This document shows positions 58,605 to 64,000 of a DNA stretch of 64,000 nt, piece by piece. The stretch lies in contig JAJDAF010000017.1 in NCBI GenBank assembly GCA_029261995.1, positions 274,948-338,947 on the forward strand, read 5' to 3'. The DNA is from Candidatus Zhuqueibacterota bacterium. Its GTDB lineage: Bacteria; Zhuqueibacterota; Zhuqueibacteria; Oceanimicrobiales; Oceanimicrobiaceae. The translations under genes and the position numbers were made by a program. Positions within the stretch are counted from its first letter, which is position 1; every line of letters begins with the position of its first letter. Under the pieces are notes generated by a model. It made no database searches, was not told where the DNA came from, and saw only the letters and a list, made by a program, of their open reading frames with translations.

Positions 58605-59036
58605 ATGACTGAAATCACGCGATCCATCGAGATCATGGCGTCAAAGCACCATGTCTGGTCACATGTCCACCCGAAGAATTGGACCAGGATATTCGATTTC
58701 GTGAAGAGTGTCAATGGCTATTCCGATGATGGCGAAGCCGGAGTCGGCACTACTGCGGATATTGTTGCCGGCGGTGCTGATGCTGCGGTCAGCTACCACA
58801 TCGAGATCACGGAATTCGTTAAAGACTCCCGGATTGTGTATCGGAGATATGGTGGCCCGCTCAGTGGTCGTGGCAAGATTGAGGTACGCTCGACTGGCTT
58901 TGGAACCACTGTGCAGCGCACAAGCTATTACGATGACGCCTTGTCTGAAGACACGATCAAAAGTCTTGGCGCCGGCATCGATAAGGACAATCTCAGACTC
59001 AAGCGAGTTGCCGAAGCGGGCGATCTGGCTGAGTGA
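58605..59036 (+). CDS. SRPBCC (polyketide cyclase/START-like) family protein
   Basis: A 143-residue cytoplasmic protein with the SRPBCC helix-grip pattern: ITRSIEIMASKHHVWSHVHP, DIVAGGADAAVSYHIEITEF, SRIVYRRYGGPLSG, GTTVQRTSYYDD, and a long C-terminal helix (IKSLGAGIDKDNLRLKRVAE). Such domains enclose a hydrophobic ligand pocket; the ligand is unknown. ATG 58605 has AGGAAGG right upstream and begins the fold; an in-frame ATG at 58578 would add nine residues. It lies 150 bases before a GH13-type gene. Confidence 0.75.
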   Translation: MTEITRSIEIMASKHHVWSHVHPKNWTRIFDFVKSVNGYSDDGEAGVGTTADIVAGGADAAVSYHIEITEFVKDSRIVYRRYGGPLSGRGKIEVRSTGFGTTVQRTSYYDDALSEDTIKSLGAGIDKDNLRLKRVAEAGDLAE

Positions 59037-59186
59037 CAGCTCGGCAGCGTGGCGCCCGCCACTTAAACCGCCCGTGCCTGCGGGCCAATTCCTTGTCGCG
59101 GGCATTCCTGCCCGTTGCATCGTCCAGTTTTCATCTTGCTAAAATCGAAAAATGCGTGTCTTTGGCGCGGTTACAACCGGAGCGAT

Positions 59187-62100
59187 ATGAGCGGAATATC
59201 CTGGAGAGCAATTATCTGTAACACTTTTTCTAGCTATTGTCGAGCGGATGTAACTTCCGCATCTGCGACGGTTGAATTTCACGTTTCGCGGTCCGCACGC
59301 GATCGCTACGAATTCGATGACCAATTGTTTTCCACGACCGGCAACGTGATTTTTGGAAATTTTCACGCGGCCAGGCAATTCACGCACAAGATGAACGCGC
59401 AACGTGACTTGCTCAATCATCCCGAGCAAGCACTACGCGCCAGCGACATTTACGCCATGGGACTGATGGACGAGATGTTTCATGGCGTCGTCAACTGGTA
59501 TCGGCAAAATGTCAACCCGCGCGTCATCGCCCAGGCAGATGAGTGGTTGCGCGACCGACTCGGACCGACAGCGGTCGATGAAACTCTGCTGGCGTTTGTA
59601 ACTGAATTCCCCACCGTCGAGCTGTATCGTGGCGGGAAAGAGGCATCGATCTACCTGGCGCAGACCACGGATGGCATCCCAAATCGTCTGGTCGCCCTTG
59701 AAGAACTGCTGATGCTTTGGCTGGCGAACGCCAATCCGGCGTTACGTCAGTTTCACGAGTTGTTCGACGACAGCGTTCTCAGGCGCGAAAGCTCTTTCGC
59801 GCAGCTTACCGAAAGTCTGCGGCACTTCTTCACGACCCAACCCGGGCTGGGTTCCGGTCGCGGCGATCTTCTCGGCTTGTTGACCGAGCCAATTCGCAGA
59901 CACCCGCACTCCCTGCAGGATCAATTGCGCTACATGGTTGGCCACTGGCAGGACTTGATCAGACACCTCATTTTGCGCGTATTCGGTGGGCTCGACTTTC
60001 TGACGGAGGAAGGCAAGGCCACTTTTACAAGCCCGCCGCCTACCGAAGTTTCAACATACAGCGGTGGCCTGGAGGAGCCAGAGCAGTTCAGCCAGGACTG
60101 GGACTGGATGCCGTCTCTGGTTTTGATGGCCAAGAGCACTCTGATCTGGCTCGACCAACTCTCCCAGGCCTACGGCCGAACCATCAGCCGACTCGACGAG
60201 ATTCCGGACCAGGAATTGGATAAGCTGGCTGGCTGGGGATTCACCGGACTCTGGCTCATCGGTGTCTGGCAACGTTGTAGTGCCTCGCGGCAAATCAAGC
60301 GCTCCTGCGGCAATCCCGAGGCAGAAGCATCCGCATACTCCCTCTTCGATTATGAGATCGCGGAAGAACTCGGCGGTGAGAGCGCGCTGGAGAATCTAAG
60401 AATGCGCTGTTGGCGCCGCGGCATACGCCTGGCCTGCGACATGGTGCCCAACCACACCGGCATTGACTCTGACTGGGTCAGAAAATATCCGGATCGGTTC
60501 ATTTCCTTGCCGTATAGTCCGTTTCCGGCATATTCGTTCAAGAGTCAAAATCTCTCGGAAGACCCGCGCTACGTCGTACAAATCGATGACAAATATTACA
60601 GCCAGGAGGACGCAGCGGTTGTGTTCCGGCGCGAAGACACGTGGACCGGCGAGGTGCGATTCATCTACCACGGCAACGATGGCACCAACATGCCCTGGAA
60701 CGACACGGCCCAGCTTGACTACATCAATCCTGAAGTCCGCGAGGCGGTGATCGAGCGGATCATCCACGTTGCACGCTTGTTTCCGGTCATTCGCTTCGAT
60801 GCAGCGATGACCTTGGCTAAGAAACACATCCAGCGACTCTGGTATCCCGAGCCAGGTCGCGGCGGTGACATACCGTCGCGTGCGGAGTTTGGTCTACAGC
60901 GCAAAGCGTTTGACGATGCTATCCCGGTTGAGTTCTGGCGTGAAGTCGTAGACCGCGTGGCTGCGGAAGTGCCGGACTGCCTGCTGCTGGCCGAGGCATT
61001 TTGGTTTATGGAAGGCTATTTCGTGCGCACGCTGGGCATGCACCGGGTTTACAATAGCTCTTTCATGAACATGCTGAAGAACGAGGAAAACCGCAAGTAC
61101 CGGCAGACAATCATCAACACCCTGCAATTCAATCCCGAAATTCTGAAGCGCTTCGTCAACTTCATGAACAACCCCGACGAGGACACCGCCATTGCGCAGT
61201 TTGGTGACAACGACAAGTATTTCGGCGTTTGCTTGCTGCTGGTCACGATGCCCGGCTTGCCTATGTTCGGCCACGGCCAGGTAGAGGGATTCCACGAGAA
61301 ATACGGAATGGAATACGGCAGGGCTTATTGGGACGAGACTCCAAACGATGACCTGGTGGCCCGGCATGAGCGTGAGATTTTTCCACTGATGAAACGGCGC
61401 TACCTTTTTTCAGGTGTTGAAAGTTTTGTGCTTTACGACTTCATGGCTGCATCCGGAGAACTGAATGACAATGTGTTTGCCTACTCTAACTGCTTCGGCG
61501 CCGAAAAAAACCTGATCGTCTACAACAACAAGTTTGAAAACGCTTCAGGCTGGATTCGTGCTAGTGTTCCTTTTGCTGAGAAAGCCGATGGTTCCGATGA
61601 AATGAGACTGGTGCAACGTTCCCTAAGACAAGGGCTCGGACTCTCTGATGAACATGATTCTTTTCTCATTTTTCGGGACGACATCTCCGGGCTGGAATTT
61701 ATCCGAAACAGCAAATCTGTTTGCGAGCAAGGCTTGTACTTTGAACTCGGCGCTTTCAAATACCAGGTGATTACCACCATGTACGAAGTCCGCGACGACG
61801 AGCGCGGCAACTATGCGAGGCTGACGCAGGAGATGAAAGGTCAGGGCGTCGCCAGCATCAGAGAAGCATTCACGGAATTGAGGCTCGGCCATGTATTGTC
61901 GAAATTTGTCGCTATCTTGAACACCCCCATGCTTCAGACTTTCATGTCGGCTGAAGCAGCAGGGCATGATGCGTTCCAGTTAGAGTTTGGCGGTCGTCTT
62001 GGTGAGTTTCTGGCTGCTGCAGCACAAGAGCTACAGCGCGAAAAGGACATCGATGTTGTTCTCCAAACAGTGCGAGGGCGTATGGAAGCATGCCTTCAAC

Positions 62101-62735
62101 TCATAAGTCCGGCGCGCCTGCTCGCAAGTATGAAGCCAAACCAACGCAAAGTTGTGAATGACTTCCTCAAAGCCCATTTCGGGAAACGGGTACAGTCTCT
62201 GATTTTTTGTTGGCTTTGCACACATTCTGTTGGCCGCCTGACAACTGTAGCTGACTACGAAATCGCCAGCCTGGAGATTTTCGATGAGTGGCTGTTGCGT
62301 TCTCGAGTCGGAGATGTCCTGGCTGACTGCGGGCACAACGCTCAGCAGGTGACAAGTGATCTTCATCTTCTGCAGATATTGATCGCCTACCACCAGAAGT
62401 TGCGACAACATGACATCGCCGAGCTGAACGGCGCATTGCGCAGTATGCTGGAAGATGCGACGGTGCAACAGTTCATCGGAGTCAACAGGTTTCAGGATAC
62501 GGTTTGGTTTAACAAGGAACAGGCGGAATTCCTGGTTGCCAGCATGATTGCTGTCGCGGCTGTGATGACTCTCGATGGCGGGGCGCCTGCAGCAGTGGGA
62601 GATGTTGTGACCTTGTGCAAGACCGCGGAGTCCTGGATGGAGAAAATAGCACAATCAAAGTACAGATTGGCGGATTTGATGTCTCTGCTTAGCGATGATG
62701 CGATGAGGGTTCCCGGCCGGAAACTTAAGTCTTGA
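59187..62735 (+). CDS. Very large GH13-family (alpha-amylase type) enzyme
   Basis: A 1,182-residue protein without signal peptide. Residues 1-335 are helical and unassigned. A GH13 catalytic barrel covers about 340-760: region I DMVPNHTG, region II VIRFDAAM (nucleophile Asp), region III LLLAEAFW (acid/base Glu), and region IV FMNNPDEDTA, in which the usual His before the Asp is Pro. GlgE-type maltosyltransferases also have Pro-Asp there, so glucan transfer is possible. Residues 770-870 look like the C-terminal beta domain (LIVYNNKFENASGWI), and the last 300 are helical and unassigned. ATG 59187 with GGAG 5 bases upstream is chosen. Likely role: cytoplasmic alpha-glucan metabolism. Confidence 0.88.
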   Translation: MSGISWRAIICNTFSSYCRADVTSASATVEFHVSRSARDRYEFDDQLFSTTGNVIFGNFHAARQFTHKMNAQRDLLNHPEQALRASDIYAMGLMDEMFHGVVNWYRQNVNPRVIAQADEWLRDRLGPTAVDETLLAFVTEFPTVELYRGGKEASIYLAQTTDGIPNRLVALEELLMLWLANANPALRQFHELFDDSVLRRESSFAQLTESLRHFFTTQPGLGSGRGDLLGLLTEPIRRHPHSLQDQLRYMVGHWQDLIRHLILRVFGGLDFLTEEGKATFTSPPPTEVSTYSGGLEEPEQFSQDWDWMPSLVLMAKSTLIWLDQLSQAYGRTISRLDEIPDQELDKLAGWGFTGLWLIGVWQRCSASRQIKRSCGNPEAEASAYSLFDYEIAEELGGESALENLRMRCWRRGIRLACDMVPNHTGIDSDWVRKYPDRFISLPYSPFPAYSFKSQNLSEDPRYVVQIDDKYYSQEDAAVVFRREDTWTGEVRFIYHGNDGTNMPWNDTAQLDYINPEVREAVIERIIHVARLFPVIRFDAAMTLAKKHIQRLWYPEPGRGGDIPSRAEFGLQRKAFDDAIPVEFWREVVDRVAAEVPDCLLLAEAFWFMEGYFVRTLGMHRVYNSSFMNMLKNEENRKYRQTIINTLQFNPEILKRFVNFMNNPDEDTAIAQFGDNDKYFGVCLLLVTMPGLPMFGHGQVEGFHEKYGMEYGRAYWDETPNDDLVARHEREIFPLMKRRYLFSGVESFVLYDFMAASGELNDNVFAYSNCFGAEKNLIVYNNKFENASGWIRASVPFAEKADGSDEMRLVQRSLRQGLGLSDEHDSFLIFRDDISGLEFIRNSKSVCEQGLYFELGAFKYQVITTMYEVRDDERGNYARLTQEMKGQGVASIREAFTELRLGHVLSKFVAILNTPMLQTFMSAEAAGHDAFQLEFGGRLGEFLAAAAQELQREKDIDVVLQTVRGRMEACLQLISPARLLASMKPNQRKVVNDFLKAHFGKRVQSLIFCWLCTHSVGRLTTVADYEIASLEIFDEWLLRSRVGDVLADCGHNAQQVTSDLHLLQILIAYHQKLRQHDIAELNGALRSMLEDATVQQFIGVNRFQDTVWFNKEQAEFLVASMIAVAAVMTLDGGAPAAVGDVVTLCKTAESWMEKIAQSKYRLADLMSLLSDDAMRVPGRKLKS

Positions 62736-62760
62736 CTTTTAGCTTGAGATTCAGTATTGT
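62732..62760 (+). promoter_or_regulatory. Promoter of tRNA-Ala
   Basis: TTGACT (62732-62737), a 17-base spacer and TATTGT (62755-62760). The predicted start at about 62767 is 16 bases before the tRNA. The -35 overlaps the stop codon of the GH13 gene. Confidence 0.65.
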
Positions 62761-62782
62761 TTTCACTGTGTTTCGCAAAAGA

Positions 62783-62856
62783 GGGGCCGTAGCTCAGTTT
62801 GGGAGAGCGCATGAATGGCATTCATGAGGTCGTGGGTTCGATCCCCATCGGCTCCA
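62783..62856 (+). tRNA. tRNA-Ala (anticodon GGC)
   Basis: Complete cloverleaf: acceptor GGGGCCG pairs with CGGCTCC (one G-U), anticodon stem CATGA/TCATG around ATGGCAT with anticodon GGC, and T-arm GTGGG-TTCGATC-CCCAT. Discriminator A; CCA is not encoded. It is followed at once by a strong terminator. Confidence 0.97.
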
Positions 62857-62860
62857 CAAA

Positions 62861-62890
62861 AGCCTTCGCTTATGGCGAAGGCTTTTTTTT
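62861..62890 (+). terminator. Rho-independent terminator of tRNA-Ala
   Basis: AGCCTTCGC (62861-62869) pairs with GCGAAGGCT (62875-62883) around a 5-base loop, then a run of T. Confidence 0.92.
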
Positions 62891-62908
62891 GTTTGGAGGC
62901 GCGCGATC

Positions 62909-63088
62909 TTATGGCCGGCGAAGCGTGCCTACCGTGATGAAGCTGTAGAGGTTCTTGCCGCAATTGCTTTCACACCTGAAGTCCTTGAAAATTCTTTCGG
63001 AGCCCTGCTCATCTTTGACCACGAACTTCTTTACATTCCCGCATGCTTCACAGGTGATGATTAGTTCCTTTACTTCGATGCCCTCCAT
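62909..63088 (-). CDS. 59-residue zinc-ribbon protein
   Basis: A small gene with ATG at 63088 (GGGAG 8 bases upstream) and TAA at 62911-62909. The product reads MEGIEVKELIITCEACGNVK and later FKDFRCESNCGKNLYSFITV: two Cys pairs, CEAC and CESNC, about 26 residues apart, as in a zinc ribbon. No further domain. A very good promoter (63142-63170) and coding-like sequence support it. Function unknown; zinc ribbons of this size often bind nucleic acid or serve as protein adaptors. Confidence 0.75.
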   Translation of the reverse strand: MEGIEVKELIITCEACGNVKKFVVKDEQGSERIFKDFRCESNCGKNLYSFITVGTLRRP

Positions 63089-63141
63089 ACGCGAACTCCC
63101 TGCATTGATTCCTGATGTGGTTTACAACCAGGTAATAATAT

Positions 63142-63170
63142 AGTATATTTTTATCTACAGTAAAAGTCAA
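63142..63170 (-). promoter_or_regulatory. Sigma-70-type promoter of the zinc-ribbon gene
   Basis: On the minus strand TTGACT (63170-63165), a 17-base spacer and TATACT (63147-63142), within an AT-rich stretch about 54 bases upstream of the ATG. Confidence 0.65.
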
Positions 63171-63221
63171 AAGTTAGAAATACATCAACAAGCCATTTCG
63201 CTCAAATTGGGCAAAAACAGC

Positions 63222-63250
63222 TTGCATCGTATGGGCAATTTTGATATATT
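63222..63250 (+). promoter_or_regulatory. Promoter of tRNA-Gly
   Basis: TTGCAT (63222-63227), a 17-base spacer and TATATT (63245-63250); the start at about 63257 is 11 bases before the tRNA. Confidence 0.65.
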
Positions 63251-63267
63251 TGTCACTGTTGCACTCA

Positions 63268-63343
<76 letters not shown>

Positions 63344-63350
63344 GATACGT

Positions 63351-63382
63351 AAATCAGAGTCTGAACAAGGCTCTGATTTTTT
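63351..63382 (+). terminator. Rho-independent terminator between tRNA-Gly and tRNA-Cys
   Basis: AATCAGAG (63352-63359) pairs with CTCTGATT (63371-63378), an 11-base loop, then TTTT. tRNA-Cys, 12 bases on, would then depend on read-through or on a promoter I cannot see. Confidence 0.75.
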
Positions 63383-63393
63383 GTTGCTGTCAA

Positions 63394-63466
63394 GGCGGCG
63401 TAGCCAAGTGGCCAAGGCAGAGGTCTGCAAAACCTCTATTCATCGGTTCAAGTCCGATCGCCGCCT
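63394..63466 (+). tRNA. tRNA-Cys (anticodon GCA)
   Basis: Acceptor GGCGGCG pairs with CGCCGCC, anticodon stem GAGGT/ACCTC around CTGCAAA with anticodon GCA, T-arm ATCGG-TTCAAGT-CCGAT. The discriminator U is the identity base of tRNA-Cys. Confidence 0.96.
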
Positions 63467-63514
63467 CTCCGCTTTATTCGTGGACGACATGGGTCGTTCT
63501 ACGGTCGGAACAAC

Positions 63515-63553
63515 GCCGGGGTGGCGGAATTGGTAGACGCAAGGGACTTAAAA
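63515..63553 (+). pseudogene. 5' half of tRNA-Leu (anticodon UAA), broken at the anticodon loop
   Basis: GCCGGGGTGGCGGAATTGGT starts a typical bacterial tRNA-Leu: acceptor strand, D-arm with GGCGGAATTGGTAGACGC, and the anticodon loop CTTAAAA (63547-63553). The 3' half does not follow. The next bases (ACCCGTT) pair with only three of the five anticodon-stem bases (A-A and A-G mismatches at both ends), and there is no variable arm, T-arm (no GTTCGA) or CCCCGGC acceptor strand in the 300 bases downstream. The break coincides with the 7-base anticodon loop, the classical crossover of one class of tyrosine recombinases. Confidence 0.75.
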
Positions 63554-63863
63554 ACCCGTTGCTAAGAGGATAAGTATATAAAAAACAAGTATACGCTGTC
63601 CTGAAACAGCTTTTGTAGTTTTCTTACTTAAAGCACAGTAAAAGCACACTTTACGCACAAACCGCGCACGACAACTGCCGGTAATGAAACCGATTTGCGT
63701 AGTTTCCCCGAACAGAAATCTAAACTCATTTTATCGCCGGTTTTACCATCCTTCACACCATCTCCTCGACAACTTCTTGACTAGTTTTCATGGTTGCAGC
63801 CTTGAGACACCAAATAGTAGCAATTTTTGACTTCAAACATTGGTAACACACTGTTTCTTACGT
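63554..63863. other. Non-coding stretch between the broken tRNA-Leu and a group II intron
   Basis: About 310 bases that no longer resemble the tRNA cluster. They contain an AT-rich segment (63571-63590), a small hairpin CTGTC-CTGAAACAG region near 63596-63610, four phased GCAC repeats (63631-63670) and no convincing gene. On the minus strand a short frame (ending MKTSQEVVEEMV before a TGA near 63760) could be the end of a gene cut by the intron, but this is too short to assign. I read the stretch as the first bases inside an integrated element. Confidence 0.4.
63631..63670. repeat. Four 11-bp-phased GCACA repeats, candidate integrase arm sites
   Basis: AAGCACA (63631), AAGCACA (63642), ACGCACA (63653) and GCGCACG (63664) recur at exactly 11-base steps. 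About 80-110 bases from the tRNA crossover, in one orientation and at helical phase, they look like arm-type sites of a tyrosine recombinase. They could instead bind a regulator. Confidence 0.5.
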
Positions 63864-64000
63864 GTGTGCCGGGCATGGCCCATAGCTAGCAGGGTGTGAG
63901 TCCCTGCGCCAGGTTTTCGCGGAGCCGAAGGCTAGGAGAAGGGCAAGGGCGTCGTCGCGAGACGGGGTCTGAAGGAAGCCCAATCCAAAGATGCGGGGCG
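63864..64000 (+). mobile_element. Group II intron, 5' end (runs off the window)
   Basis: From GTGTGCCGGGCATGG (63864) onward the sequence has the 5' end and domain I look of a bacterial group II intron: the GUGYG start, GGGTGTGAGTCCCTG stem, GGCTAGGAGAAGGGCAAGGG, and GGGGTCTGAAGGAAGCC close to the window end. The exact first base is 63862 or 63864 because of the repeated GT. Its reverse-transcriptase ORF and 3' end lie outside the window. It is inserted in the presumed mobile-element DNA beyond the broken tRNA-Leu. Confidence 0.75.

Noticed and set aside
63515..63860. A group I intron in tRNA-Leu(UAA), as in cyanobacteria
   Set aside because: No internal guide complementary to the 5' exon end and no P/Q/R/S core elements could be found, and no 3' exon follows before the group II intron.

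Overview
The window looks like a chromosomal segment of an uncultured bacterium from the FCB superphylum (candidate phyla of the KSB1, Zixibacteria or Marinimicrobia kind). I infer this from three proteins with the type IX secretion (T9SS) C-terminal sorting domain (NYPNPFNP... ending in a MxLxK/Q tail), PorV-like and TPR envelope proteins, DUF4321 beside tatA, and the purB-purC-psd-pssA-purS-purQ-tatA-gatA-gatB gene order. The phylum is an inference; no 16S gene is present.

Region 1 (1-11766) is a signalling cluster: the end of a histidine kinase, a receiver protein, a receiver-PAS-PAS-kinase hybrid and an NtrC-type sigma-54 activator. A clear -24/-12 promoter (4563-4578) follows. It precedes a compact seven-gene run: receiver-DUF4388 (PATAN) protein, ParA-like ATPase, stand-alone receiver, membrane-anchored lytic transglycosylase, a large acidic scaffold, an FtsZ whose GTPase domain resembles archaeal FtsZ1 more than bacterial FtsZ, and a small helical protein. 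The scaffold, the FtsZ C-terminus and the small protein carry four HPt-like helical modules, none with the phospho-accepting histidine in its usual place. This apparent signal-controlled FtsZ system, built from pseudo-HPt parts and probably switched on by sigma-54, is the most unusual content of the window.

Region 2 (11848-24245) holds guaB, divergent rpsT and STAS genes, an EF-G paralogue, mazG, and an envelope operon: small membrane protein, membrane class III nucleotide cyclase, PorV-like/TPR outer-membrane protein and TPR lipoprotein, with a probably decayed NusG-II-like gene between the last two.

Region 3 (24242-43862) is mostly housekeeping: pyrK-pyrD, cdsA, a minus-strand peptide-use cluster (OPT transporter, PqqD-like protein, M20 peptidase, M29-like protein), ecfT-truA, a transaldolase-like aldolase, an HtrA-type lipoprotein, and the long purB to gatB run. 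gatA appears to start at a non-canonical AUC codon.

Region 4 (44077-62735) is a secretion and surface block: a small lipoprotein, two paralogous ~1,380-residue T9SS cargo proteins with Asp-box repeats, a matrixin-like T9SS metalloprotease with two small exported partners, an SRPBCC protein and a ~1,180-residue GH13-type enzyme. A GC-rich REP-like repeat lies between two of these genes.

Region 5 (62732-64000) carries tRNA-Ala(GGC), a 59-residue zinc-ribbon protein, tRNA-Gly(GCC), tRNA-Cys(GCA) and a tRNA-Leu(UAA) that is broken exactly at its anticodon loop. Beyond the break are four 11-bp-phased repeats like integrase arm sites and the 5' end of a group II intron, so the right edge of the window is probably the boundary of a mobile element.
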